A DNA stretch of 64,000 nt, from contig NW_020650859.1 of the NCBI RefSeq assembly GCF_003573695.1, positions 2,232,001 to 2,296,000 of the forward strand, read 5' to 3'. Source of the DNA: Papaver somniferum. Taxonomy: Eukaryota; Streptophyta; Magnoliopsida; Ranunculales; Papaveraceae. This document shows, in pieces, positions 1-9,764 of the stretch. Within the stretch, counting starts at the first letter, position 1. Each line of letters begins with the position of its first letter. The position numbers were made by a program, and so were the translations under genes. Under the pieces are notes generated by a model. That model saw only the letters and a program-made list of their open reading frames with translations. It searched no databases and was not told the DNA's origin.

Positions 1-10
1 TGTTCTAAGT

Positions 11-22
11 TGGTATCAGCTT
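11..22 (+). other. primer-binding site of the copia element
   Basis: TGGTATCAGCTT closely matches the plant initiator-methionine tRNA primer site TGGTATCAGAGC, with the last few bases changed. It lies immediately after the presumed 5' LTR end and about 70 bases before the gag start codon, where reverse transcription is primed in copia elements. Confidence 0.7.
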
Positions 23-92
23 GTCGATCCAACGCTTCTGCAAGAACCAAAACCAAATATAACACAAAAAAACAAAACCCTAAAACATCAGA

Positions 93-3000
93 ATGGCTTC
101 AACATCCAGTCTTAGACAAATCCAGATACATCACCTGGTAACCCTCAAACACACAGAAACCAATCATCTTCTTTGGAAGACACGGTTCAAGCCTATTCTC
201 AAAGGATATGGTCTCACTGGTTTTATTGATGGCACCAAGGTAAAGCCTGCAAGAACTCTTCCTACCAATGATGACATCAACCCAGACTTTACAAAACATG
301 AGGCTTGTGATTCACTGCTGGTTGGCTGGCTAAACTCCACTCTTACACCTGAAGTGCTAACTGAAGTTGGTGGACTGGATACGGCTAAGCAAGTTTGGGA
401 TATACTAGAGATCCATTTTACACCAAAAACCGTTGCACATCAGGTGAATCTAAAAAGGCAACTTCATTCACTACAGAAAGGTAATAAATCTCTTAAACAA
501 TTTCTGCAAGAAGCTAAGAATCTATTTGAGAAGCTTACTGCATCTGGATGCACGGTTTCAGATGATGAGAAGAAACATGCCATTAGTAATGGTCTAAATC
601 AATCTTATGACCCAATTGTAACATCCTTGAGCACTGCTAAAAATCTGACTATAGATAGCTTCTACACTCATTTATTAACCTTTGATACGCGGTTAGAGCA
701 ACAGTTACAGTCTTTGCAACAAACTTTGGCTAATGTTGCTGTTGCAAGCAGCAGGCCTGATCAGAGGCGTTTTAACAATCATGGGAATCAATTTCCACAC
801 AATAATAACCAGAACAACAGGAGGAACAACAACAACAATCCAAGAAACTACAACAACACTCAGCAGCAACCAAGAGGTAATCAGGGAGATCAGGTCTGTC
901 AGATTTGTAAGAAGAGAAATCACACGGCAAATCGTTGCTGGCTTCGATATGAGAAAAGTAGTGACAATCAACGTCAACCTGCAGCATATGTTGCTTTACC
1001 AGGTGGCCAGAATGATAATGGTTGGGTAACGGACACGGGAGCTACTCATTATCTTACTGCAGATTTGAGGAATCTCACTATACCTCATGAATATGATGGT
1101 ACTGAGCAAGTACACGTTGGTAATGGTAATGCACTCAACATTGCCAATGTTGGTAATGGCTCATTCCTCTATAAGTCAAGATCTTTTGTTTTAAACAACA
1201 TTTTTCATGTTCCACAAATAAAAACAAACTTGCTGTCAGTTACACAATTTTGCAAAGACAATGATGTATTTTTTGAATTTCACACTTCTTACTTTGTTGT
1301 GAAGGACAAGCAAACGGGGGCAACTCTGCTGCGAGGTCTGAATAAGAATGGTCTCTACATCTTCTCGGGCATATACATGTTAGCACCCTCAATAAAGCCG
1401 CAAGCTCATGTATGCTCTACTCTACCACTGTGGCACCAACGTCTGGGTCACCCAATGTTGCGTACGGTCTCCAAAATTTGTCATCAATCTTCAATTCCTA
1501 TCTTAAGTAATAATTTTGATTTCTGTCACTCCTGTCATGTTAGTAAAAGCAGGAAGCTGCCTTTCTCTCTTAGCAAAACTGTTTATGACAAGCCTTTAGG
1601 CTTGATAGTCTCTGATATTTGGGTTTCACCCAAGATTTCTAGACTTGGTTATCGTTATTATATTCTTTTTATGGATGTTTATTCTCATTTCACATGGATA
1701 TATCCTCTTGTACAACGTTCTGATGCATTGCAAACATTCATTCTCTTTCAAAAGCAAATTGAAAATCTTACAGATCATAGCATTAAGGTTTTTCAATCTA
1801 ATAATGCTCTAGAATACAAAAGATTCACATCTTACCTGAATGAGTCTGGAATCCAACATAGGTTTTCTTTCCCACATACTTCGCCTCAGAATGGAATTGC
1901 AGAACGTCGCATTCGTCATGTGACTGAGTCGGGTTTAGCTCTATTGTTTCATGCACACATGCCTCAGTCTTTTTGGGCTGATGCATTCTCTACATCTTTC
2001 TATCTCATTAACAGACTCCCAAAATCCAAATCTGAGAATATTACTCCTCTTGAACTCTTATTTAAAAAGAAACCAGATTACAGCTTTCCAAGAGTTTTTG
2101 GATGCTTAGCATATCCCCGCCTTCGCCAATACAATAAACATAAACTTGAGCCACGTTCACTTCCATGTGTTTTTATAGGATATAGCAGTGCACACAAAGG
2201 TTACATGTGTCTGCATCGTGAAACAAATAGAATCTATATTAGTCGTCATTTTCGTTTTGAAGAGAGATCATTCCCTTTCATGCCTATACCACAACAGCTG
2301 CCGTCGTCTTGCTCAGGTATAAAGCCCTCTTGTACTAGTGTACTGTTTTCTCATCCATTTAAGAAACCAATTCTCTCAGCAGCTCATGATTCTGGTACTC
2401 AACACTCACTTGTTCACAGTGATTCACCTGCTAGCCTACCAACAGTGTTGTCTACTGAAAGTGCATCTTCATCTGCTCAACAGTCTCCAGTTTCTACAGC
2501 GCAGAATATGGATCCGCTCAATGTTTCTCAGGTAAACTCAAGCAGTTCTTTGGAATTAAATCAACATATACTACAAAATGTTCAGCACGAAGTTGAACAG
2601 CCTATGCAGCAAGTTGCAGTCACTCATCCCATGGTTACAAGGGCTAAGGCAGGTATCTCAAAACCCATTCAAAAAATGTGCTTGACAGCTACGAAACATC
2701 CTCTTCCTAAGTTAGATTTCATGGAGCCAACTTGCTTTTCTACTGCGAACAAAAATCCACAGTGGAGGAGACCTATGGATGATCAAACCAATGCTCTCAT
2801 TCAAAATGGTACGTACTCGTTGGTTAAGTATGAGCCTGGCATGAATGTAGTTGGTTCAAAATGGGTATTCCGTGTTAAGCAAAACCCTGATGCGAGTATT
2901 GAAAGACGCAAAGCACGTTTGGTTGCAAAAGGCTTCAATCAACAGGCTGATGTTGATTACGGAGAGACTTTCAGTCCTGTTGTAAAGCCATGTACTATTC

Positions 3001-4283
3001 GGCTTGTATTATCACTTTCTGTGATGAATCAATGGCAGCTGAAACAATTGGATGTTGAGAATGCCTTTTTACATGGCAATTTGGAAGAAGATGTCTACAT
3101 GACGCAACTGCCTGGATATGTGGATCCAAATTTTCCCAATCATGTTTGTAAGTTGCACAAGTCGCTTTACGGTCTTAAGCAGGCTCCTCGTGCTTGGTTT
3201 TCGAAGCTCTCAAATCACTTGTTGCATCTTGGGTTTAAAACATCAATTTTTGACAGTTCTTTATTTATACTGCTCTCTGACTCTTACACAATTTATGTGT
3301 TGGTATATGTTGATGATATAATAGTAACAGGTTCGAAACCAAGAATGATTACCAATCTCATTACGGATCTCGGAAAAGCATTTGCTACAAAAGACATGGG
3401 TGATTTGTCGTTCTTTTTTGGTGTTGAGGTTCTCAGGCAAGGATCAGAAATTGTTTTAACTCAGCGCAAGTATGTAATTGATCTTCTGCGTCGAACAAGG
3501 ATGGATGGTGTTAAACCAGTGACGACACCTTTAGCCTCAAATGTCAAGATTCATAAAGTTGGCTCAGAAAAGTTTGCAGATCCAACTTTCTATCGCAGTG
3601 TTGTTGGTGCACTTCAATATTTGCATCTGACACGGCCTGACATTTCAGTGGCAGTTAATAAAGTGTGTCAATATATGCATGAGCCGTTTGTGGAGCATTG
3701 GGAGCTAGTGAAAAGGATCATCCGTTATCTGAAACATACTATTGACTATGGTTTACATTTGAGATCATCCAAGGACTTCTCTTTACATGCTTATTCTGAT
3801 GCGGACTGGGCAGGCAGTTTAGATGACAGAAGGTCTACAAGTGGGTATTGTGTATACTTTGGTGGGAATTTAATCTCATGGAGTGCCAAAAAGCAAAAGA
3901 CTGTCTCTAGGTCGAGCACGGAGGCTGAGTATAGGGGTGTTGCAATTGCAACCTCTGAACTTATCTGGATTCAGTCATTACTTAAGGAACTAGGTATTTT
4001 TGCATCATCTCCAACATTGTGGTGTGATAATCTTGGTGCGACGTATCTCACTGCAAATCCTGTCTTTCATGCACGAACTAAGCACATAGAGATCGACTAT
4101 CATTTTGTTCGGGAGAGGGTCGCTGACAAGCAGTTACAGGTGCGGTTCATATGTTCTACAGACCAACTGGCTGATATATTTACTAAGGGGCTCTCTTCTC
4201 CTAGGTTTCAGTACATACGAGACAAGTTGCACATTCGTCCACTCAAGTACAACTTGTGGGGAGGTGTTAAGCGTACATCATAG
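93..4283 (+). CDS. copia gag-pol polyprotein (1396 aa)
   Basis: One uninterrupted frame of usual copia length. The N-terminal ~220 residues are a UBN2-type Gag. A CX2CX4HX4C zinc knuckle lies at residues 269-282. The protease motif DTGA starts at residue 314. An H/C zinc-binding pre-integrase domain (HQRLGHP, later CHSCH) precedes the integrase core. The first integrase Asp is at 508 and the Glu at 604 (motif AERR), but the expected second Asp, normally in SDNGGE, is Asn570 in SNNALE. Reverse transcriptase has YVDD at 1072-1075 and RNase H follows (DADWAG, SSTEAEYR, TKHIEIDYH). The stop codon lies inside the 3' LTR. Protease, RT and RNase H look competent, whereas integration by its own enzyme is doubtful. 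The first ATG after the primer site is taken as the start. Confidence 0.93.
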   Translation: MASTSSLRQIQIHHLVTLKHTETNHLLWKTRFKPILKGYGLTGFIDGTKVKPARTLPTNDDINPDFTKHEACDSLLVGWLNSTLTPEVLTEVGGLDTAKQVWDILEIHFTPKTVAHQVNLKRQLHSLQKGNKSLKQFLQEAKNLFEKLTASGCTVSDDEKKHAISNGLNQSYDPIVTSLSTAKNLTIDSFYTHLLTFDTRLEQQLQSLQQTLANVAVASSRPDQRRFNNHGNQFPHNNNQNNRRNNNNNPRNYNNTQQQPRGNQGDQVCQICKKRNHTANRCWLRYEKSSDNQRQPAAYVALPGGQNDNGWVTDTGATHYLTADLRNLTIPHEYDGTEQVHVGNGNALNIANVGNGSFLYKSRSFVLNNIFHVPQIKTNLLSVTQFCKDNDVFFEFHTSYFVVKDKQTGATLLRGLNKNGLYIFSGIYMLAPSIKPQAHVCSTLPLWHQRLGHPMLRTVSKICHQSSIPILSNNFDFCHSCHVSKSRKLPFSLSKTVYDKPLGLIVSDIWVSPKISRLGYRYYILFMDVYSHFTWIYPLVQRSDALQTFILFQKQIENLTDHSIKVFQSNNALEYKRFTSYLNESGIQHRFSFPHTSPQNGIAERRIRHVTESGLALLFHAHMPQSFWADAFSTSFYLINRLPKSKSENITPLELLFKKKPDYSFPRVFGCLAYPRLRQYNKHKLEPRSLPCVFIGYSSAHKGYMCLHRETNRIYISRHFRFEERSFPFMPIPQQLPSSCSGIKPSCTSVLFSHPFKKPILSAAHDSGTQHSLVHSDSPASLPTVLSTESASSSAQQSPVSTAQNMDPLNVSQVNSSSSLELNQHILQNVQHEVEQPMQQVAVTHPMVTRAKAGISKPIQKMCLTATKHPLPKLDFMEPTCFSTANKNPQWRRPMDDQTNALIQNGTYSLVKYEPGMNVVGSKWVFRVKQNPDASIERRKARLVAKGFNQQADVDYGETFSPVVKPCTIRLVLSLSVMNQWQLKQLDVENAFLHGNLEEDVYMTQLPGYVDPNFPNHVCKLHKSLYGLKQAPRAWFSKLSNHLLHLGFKTSIFDSSLFILLSDSYTIYVLVYVDDIIVTGSKPRMITNLITDLGKAFATKDMGDLSFFFGVEVLRQGSEIVLTQRKYVIDLLRRTRMDGVKPVTTPLASNVKIHKVGSEKFADPTFYRSVVGALQYLHLTRPDISVAVNKVCQYMHEPFVEHWELVKRIIRYLKHTIDYGLHLRSSKDFSLHAYSDADWAGSLDDRRSTSGYCVYFGGNLISWSAKKQKTVSRSSTEAEYRGVAIATSELIWIQSLLKELGIFASSPTLWCDNLGATYLTANPVFHARTKHIEIDYHFVRERVADKQLQVRFICSTDQLADIFTKGLSSPRFQYIRDKLHIRPLKYNLWGGVKRTS

Positions 4284-4543
4284 AGTCTTCCTCAATACTC
4301 TCTGTTCAGTTAGTCAGTCAGTCTGCACTAGACTATAGGCTAGTTAATCGTTCTCTTTTGGTTAGCTATAAACTTGTTCTCAGTATCTGTAACAATATTT
4401 GGCTTTATCAATAACTCTGTAACTGTTTTTCAGAGTATAAATAAGAGTTTAATCTCCACAAAATTTTTGTGGAAGATATTCACCAAGATTAGTGTTCTGA
4501 GTGTCCTGACTTCCCAAATTTTGCGGCGAAAAAAGTTCTAACA
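4265..4543 (+). repeat. 3' LTR of the copia element (279 bp)
   Basis: It begins TGTTA and ends TAACA, the short inverted ends usual for LTRs, directly after a purine-rich tract (GTGGGGAGG) that serves as the plus-strand primer. A TATA-like TATAAATA near 4436 would be the promoter. The gag-pol stop codon lies 19 bases into it. Confidence 0.85.
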
Positions 4544-5605
4544 GATTTCATAGCCTCGCAATACCCCACCCCCACCCCATCTCCATTTTTGGCTTGAAGT
4601 TGGAGTTTCCTGTTCGTAGTGTCAGGTGAAAAGACTTGGCTGGTTTAATTTGTTAGGTCGGAAAATATTTTACCATGTGCATTGTTTTCTTTTTCGATTA
4701 AGGAAACCTGCAATTTTCTAGTATGGAGAAAGAATTACTTTTGACGCCGGTTTTAGATTAGTGGATATGTATCTCAGAGGGTTGTACTGATAAAATTTAC
4801 TTCTGCGTTTGCACTACAAGAAAATCTACCTATTGCTACACTATATATTGTCACATCTTTAATATAGGTGTTGCAAAAGAAAAATTCTTATCACAGTACT
4901 TTTCAGGTGCAGCTAAAAGTTATAATTTATTGTTGCAAAAGTTATATTTTCAGGTACATTTGTTTATAATCCACAAGAATATGAAAAAAGTGTCGCGAAA
5001 AAGTATAATCTCTTGCTGCAGTAACAAAGAATGTGTGCAGCAATAGACTTCTTACTATATAGGTTATCGCGGTACTAATAGGTGTTTATGCCACAACCAT
5101 TAGATACTACACTAGATTAAGTTTCTAGTGTTGTTTGGTCTAGGTTTGTTATTCACACTATCGTAACTTAGAATACTGAACGAGTAACCAGATAACATTT
5201 TCATGGACCACACACTCATTTCCTATAAGATTGTTGAATAATTTTATTGAAACTGATGGATGGGACCATCGGGGAAAAATATGTTAAAACCATTATGCGC
5301 TGCATTAGACTATTGTTTGTTGAAATGCGCCCACTTGATTCTAGTCTTCAGAATGATCATCATCATCAGTCTATGACAATGGGGTGCAATATGAAGACCC
5401 AGAAGAAAAAGAAAAAATTTCTAACAGTGAATGAAACACAATTCCATAAGAAAAACTAGGTGGATTGTGAGTGGAGTCCACTGCCGAAGCACTTCCAGAA
5501 ATCGAACGAAAGGAGATGCTAAGTGGAGATCATTACATTGCCACATAATAAGATAGTCCATGTTATTATTAGTGCTTCAAGTAAAACCGATGAAGACAAG
5601 GGTAT
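4544..5605. other. intergenic; possible CACTA transposon end
   Basis: No convincing gene. At 4812-4824 the sequence CACTACAAGAAAA matches the conserved terminal sequence of plant CACTA (En/Spm) transposons. It is followed by several short TGTTGCAAAA-like and CGCGAAAA-like motifs, as in subterminal regions of such elements. I did not find the matching opposite end, so this is an orphan end or a remnant. Confidence 0.35.
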
Positions 5606-5729
5606 AGAAAAGAGAAGTTTTAATTGTATGCTATTGTTGTCGTGGGGTTTGCAATTGGCTTTTTGGGCTTGTTTTTTGTTTTGCTTCTAAAGAAACAGAA
5701 GCGGTGGTTTCCATATCGTAGAAAAAACT
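5606..5729 (+). pseudogene. remnant of an LRR receptor-like protein: transmembrane tail
   Basis: This stretch reads as a transmembrane helix (YAIVVVGFAIGFLGLFFVLL) followed by the basic tail KKQKRWFPYRRK and a stop. It aligns base by base with the 3' end of the RLP gene at about 9040-9160. It is therefore the last piece of an older, upstream tandem copy. No ectodomain can be recognised before it, and the copia insertion and decay probably removed the rest. Confidence 0.75.
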
Positions 5730-6185
5730 GATACTACTAAAATGTCGTTGTTTCCTACATAAATGCAAAAGATTATTGTATTCTGGTGCAACTACGCGGC
5801 TCGTTTCTACATTGGGTGGGGATGGAATGTTATTAGATTGCAAAGCGGCCCAAAGTCGTGTTTTTTTATTTAATTATTTTGGAACGAGACGCATAGTTAG
5901 TTGCTAATAGGTAGATTTTTAAACGCCAAAACGAACAAAATCATTAACGAAAAAAACGACTATGGAAAAAAAAAAATCTATAGTTACCGAAGAAAGTGAG
6001 AGATAATCAAGAAGAAGTACTCCTCTTGCTTTTAGATAAGAATCTATATTAAGTAGCCCAAACACGTGAATCACAATTCTCCAACATACTTGTACGTATG
6101 AACTCATATGGATGCAAAGCAATGAAATGATTTTGGTTGAAACTTACATGCAATTTCCAAGCAAGGATCACTGTAATACTCAAGT

Positions 6186-6193
6186 CTATAAAT
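6186..6193 (+). promoter_or_regulatory. TATA box of the RLP gene
   Basis: CTATAAATAG lies about 70 bases before the signal-peptide ATG at 6259 of the receptor-like protein, the usual distance for a plant TATA box plus a short 5' UTR. Confidence 0.5.
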
Positions 6194-6258
6194 AGTAGTC
6201 ATTCTGCATATTTATTTATTAAACAAAAGCATTAAAGTTGATATATACACAGTTAGCC

Positions 6259-7056
6259 ATGAATTTCTTGCTCTTTTTATCAATCAGCCTCGTTCTATGC
6301 CCAATATCCTCTCATGGATGCCATGAAGAAGAAAGAAGGGCTCTGCTAAACTTTAAGTCGTCTTTAGATGACCCATCCAACCGATTGTCTTCCTGGCAAG
6401 AAAGCATCAAACATCGAAATTGCTGCGATTGGCATAGAATCAGATGTTCAGACGAGTCTCTTCATGTGGTCTCCATCGATCTCCGAAAAACCAAGCTTGA
6501 AGATTATATCAATGAATTTAGTTACAGAGATGGCGATCCACCAACTTCTGCACTGCAAGGTAAATTGTCAGCTTCCCTACTCCGCATTAATCATTTGGAG
6601 TATCTAGATCTTTCCTTCAATGACTTTCAGCAATCAGAAATTCCATTTCGGTTTTCTGAGCTAACTAAACTCGCGCATCTTGATCTCACATTCACAAACT
6701 TTTCAACATCAATTTCAGCAACGTATCATCTTTACAATACCTTGATCTATCATGCCCACCAAACGAGTATTTTTACCAATCCTCTTGCTTAGAATCACCA
6801 TCTACAAAATGGCTGAGAGGTTTAGTAAATCTCCAAGTACTAAAGTTGAGTGGAGTTGTGATCTCTTTGAGGCAACATCTTCCAAGGATACTTTTTCTGA
6901 AGATGTTTCACATCTTTCTAATCTTAGATATCTTGATATCTCTCATTGCGACATATCTAGTCCAATTTTTTACCAATCTTCCAGTTTCAAAATCTTTCCT
7001 ATCTTTCCACTCTCTATCTGAGTAGCAATGATATCAACTCCGTAATCCCAATACAG
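6259..7056 (+). pseudogene. LRR receptor-like protein, N-terminal part with frame breaks
   Basis: From ATG 6259 the frame gives a signal peptide (MNFLLFLSISLVLCPISSHG), then an LRRNT cap with the paired cysteines typical of plant LRR receptors (CHEEERRALLNFKSSL; CCDWHRIRC) and the first LRRs. Near 6715 the recognisable protein moves to the third frame (SSLQYLDLSC and onward). Near 6870 it moves to the second frame (HLSNLRYLDISHC), and by about 7030 it returns to the first frame, which continues into the long downstream ORF. An earlier start at 6238 is in frame, but 6259 begins the signal peptide directly. The breaks would truncate the protein at about 178 residues. They could be true mutations or sequence errors, since one lies by a run of six T. 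Confidence 0.8.
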
Positions 7057-9210
7057 TTGGCTAATTTAACTTCACTTTCTCTTCTTCAGTTAGGTGAATG
7101 TAATCTGCAAGGTTCAATTCCTTATCTTCCTCAAGTTAGAGAGCTTTATGTGAGTGATAACCATGATCTTCACACAGATCTAACAAAGATGTTTGAACAT
7201 CGCTGGCCTAAACTGCAAATACTTGATATATCCGCTACTGAAATGACGGGACCAATTCCAAGCTCAATTTCTAATGCACCGCAATTAGTCTCTCTTTCTG
7301 CCTCATGGTGTTCAATTCAAGGATCTTTACCTTCTTCAATCTATTATCTTTCTCGGCTGCAGCATGTCGACCTTTACGACAACAAAATAACAAGTTATAT
7401 CCATTCTTCGATCTCGAATCTCAAAGAACTAAACTATCTCGATTTGTCATTCAATAATTTCCAAGCACCTATACCAGATTCAATTTGCGAGCTTTCTCCT
7501 CTCCAACACCTTTATTTAGGGAGTAATAATGTTACAGGAACCATACCTAGTTGCATCACAAAGCTCCAACACCTTAGTTCCTTTGATGTTTCTGAAAACT
7601 CAATCACAGGAACAGTTTCGCTGATTTCTTTGATCAATGAGCTAAGCCTAACTACCTTAGACCTGAGTTCTAACAATTTAACTGTGGTTACAGATCAGCA
7701 CCTATATCCATCTAAATTTAAACTAAGGAGTTTAAGGCTAGAATCACTGAATATGCAAGGATTTATCCCTACTTCCATTTGTAACTTGACTCGTTTGAAG
7801 TATTTGGGTCTGTCTTCTAATAACCTCACAGGAGCAATCCCTTCTTGCATCTCTAAACTCAAAAATCTCAATATCTTAGATTTGTCTAAGAACAGGCTTT
7901 CTGGTCATCTGCCTCCTGTACCTCCAAGTGTCAATAATCTTTATTTATCAAATAACAAACTATCAGGTTCCCTTCCTTCTTCGATATGTTCGCAAAAACC
8001 AAGAAACACTAAATGGGATCTCATAATTCCTATTCTTATTTTTCAAGATGATCTCATAATTAACCTCTCCCACAATAAATTATCTGGCATCATACCTTAT
8101 AGTATAGGGTACTGCACAAATCTTATTATTCTAGACATCAGCAACAACAATGTTACTGGAAATGTTCCAAATGAGCTTCAACACACAAATCTGGTATACC
8201 TTGCATTAAGTGACAACAATCTCAGTGGTCCATCTCCAGTGTTGATCCAAAGTTTGTTGTCTTTGAGAGTTCTCAACTTACGAAACAACAAATTTGAAGG
8301 GAATATACCCGTTGGTCTTGGTTCACTCGAACGCCTTGCGATTCTCTCTTTGAGGTCAAACAGATTTAATGGGTCCATTCCGAAAGACATCATCCATTTG
8401 CAAGAACTTCGAATACTAGACTTATCGTTAAACAATTTCTCGGGTCCAATTCCATTAAAACTAGGAAACTTGACGACCCTAACAAGTAAACTTTTTACAA
8501 GCACTGATGGGATCACTGTGCCATTGTCGTTGGATTTATATCAAAGTTACACTATGCAATATCAAGTGTCTATCAAAGGCAGCATGGCCCAATTTGAGGT
8601 GTCCGATATATATAGTTTAGGAATCGATTTATCGTGTAACTTTCTTACCGGAAACATTCCAGAAGAGATAGGGTTACTACAAGGACTTGCTATGCTTAAT
8701 GTGTCCTATAATTTATTCCCTGGCAGTATCCCAGCTAGTGTAGGAAATATGTCTAGTTTGGAGTCTTTGGATCTAAGCTCCAATAGATTGTCTGGACATA
8801 TCCCACGATCTTTGACAGCAATCGACACTCTAGGATATATAAGCTTTTCTCGTAATAATTTGAGCGGCAGGATTCCAAGAGGAAATCATTTTGATACGCT
8901 GAGTGTGAATGGTTCTGCTTTTTCTGGGAATGATTTATTGTGTGGATTTCCTTTGGAGAAAGTTTGTGATGTTGACAGTGACGTTGATACTGGTGATACT
9001 TGTCCTTCAAGTAAAGTTGAGGAAGACGATCAAGACGATGGAAAAGAGAAGTTATTGTTATATGCTATTGTTGCCATGGGGTTTGCAGTTGGATTTTGGG
9101 GTTTGCTCTTAGTCTTGCTTCTAAAGAAACAGAAATGGTGGTTTCCGTATTGGAGATATACTGATTCACTTGCAGTTGAAATAGTAGAAGCGTTCATTGG
9201 CAAATATTAA
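7057..9210 (+). CDS. LRR receptor-like protein, main ectodomain, TM and tail (717 aa)
   Basis: This is the C-terminal three quarters of a plant RLP, a cell-surface receptor without a kinase domain. About twenty 23-24-residue LRRs of the LxxLxLxxNxLxGxIP type are followed by a non-LRR island near residues 480-515. The island has a Tyr498-x8-Lys-Gly pattern. Four more LRRs, a cysteine-capped LRRCT (CGFPLEKVC), an acidic stretch (EEDDQDDGKEK), a helix at about 667-690 and a 27-residue cytosolic tail follow. RLPs of this design usually signal with SOBIR1 and BAK1-type kinases. The start used is only the first Met of the open frame; the true N-terminus is the broken segment from 6259. If the frame breaks are real the gene is a pseudogene; if they are errors it is a full RLP of about 980 residues. 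Confidence 0.85.
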   Translation: MANLTSLSLLQLGECNLQGSIPYLPQVRELYVSDNHDLHTDLTKMFEHRWPKLQILDISATEMTGPIPSSISNAPQLVSLSASWCSIQGSLPSSIYYLSRLQHVDLYDNKITSYIHSSISNLKELNYLDLSFNNFQAPIPDSICELSPLQHLYLGSNNVTGTIPSCITKLQHLSSFDVSENSITGTVSLISLINELSLTTLDLSSNNLTVVTDQHLYPSKFKLRSLRLESLNMQGFIPTSICNLTRLKYLGLSSNNLTGAIPSCISKLKNLNILDLSKNRLSGHLPPVPPSVNNLYLSNNKLSGSLPSSICSQKPRNTKWDLIIPILIFQDDLIINLSHNKLSGIIPYSIGYCTNLIILDISNNNVTGNVPNELQHTNLVYLALSDNNLSGPSPVLIQSLLSLRVLNLRNNKFEGNIPVGLGSLERLAILSLRSNRFNGSIPKDIIHLQELRILDLSLNNFSGPIPLKLGNLTTLTSKLFTSTDGITVPLSLDLYQSYTMQYQVSIKGSMAQFEVSDIYSLGIDLSCNFLTGNIPEEIGLLQGLAMLNVSYNLFPGSIPASVGNMSSLESLDLSSNRLSGHIPRSLTAIDTLGYISFSRNNLSGRIPRGNHFDTLSVNGSAFSGNDLLCGFPLEKVCDVDSDVDTGDTCPSSKVEEDDQDDGKEKLLLYAIVAMGFAVGFWGLLLVLLLKKQKWWFPYWRYTDSLAVEIVEAFIGKY

Positions 9211-9764
9211 TAGTAACAAACTGATTTTGTGTTCTTTGTTGTAACTTTGGGTACCAGAAACTTGTGTTTTGAATTACAGTTATAATAATAGCATGTTGTT
9301 ATATGGTGACGAGGTAAAATGAATGGGTTGGGTTTCAAGTTCATGTTTCCAGTTTAAGTGTAGCTAGATATTTATGTAGTGATGTAAATGTGTATTGCAC
9401 TGACCCTTGTCTGGTGTTCTTACGCCTAATGTACCCTTCCTTATCCATCTAGTGCACCGCATAGCCCTAGAATATATGGACGGTTTATATACAGTGTAAC
9501 ATGTGTCACACTGTCTGTTGAAAGGCAAAGGGTGTGTATGACACTGTCAAACCTACCTTAACTTGTAATTGAAGGGTTAGTCCATTCAGTTCTCAGTGGC
9601 CAACACTTGCGTAATAGAAAGGTCAAGTATTTAGCTCCAAATTAGGTATGAAAGTTAATTTATGTTAGAAAAAGATTCTTCGATTGTTCCAGCTGTGTTG
9701 TCTATGAATTAAGCTAGCTCCTTACCTTTTAGCATCTAATTCTTGTGATACGCACTGGCCAACT
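9211..9764. other. intergenic region after the RLP
   Basis: AT-rich 3' flank of the RLP. No reading frame, RNA gene or clear repeat recognised. Confidence 0.5.

Larger units (their letters stand above)
1..4543 (+). mobile_element. Ty1/copia LTR retrotransposon, nearly complete
   Basis: The window opens at the junction between the 5' LTR and the primer-binding site. It then runs through one long gag-pol frame (93-4283) into a complete 3' LTR (4265-4543). The domain order is gag, zinc knuckle, protease, integrase, reverse transcriptase, RNase H. Integrase ahead of reverse transcriptase defines the copia superfamily. The 5' LTR lies outside the window apart from a few bases, so insertion age and target-site duplication cannot be read here; the five bases after the 3' LTR are GATTT. 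The frame is open, which suggests a young copy, but an integrase catalytic position is altered. Confidence 0.93.
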
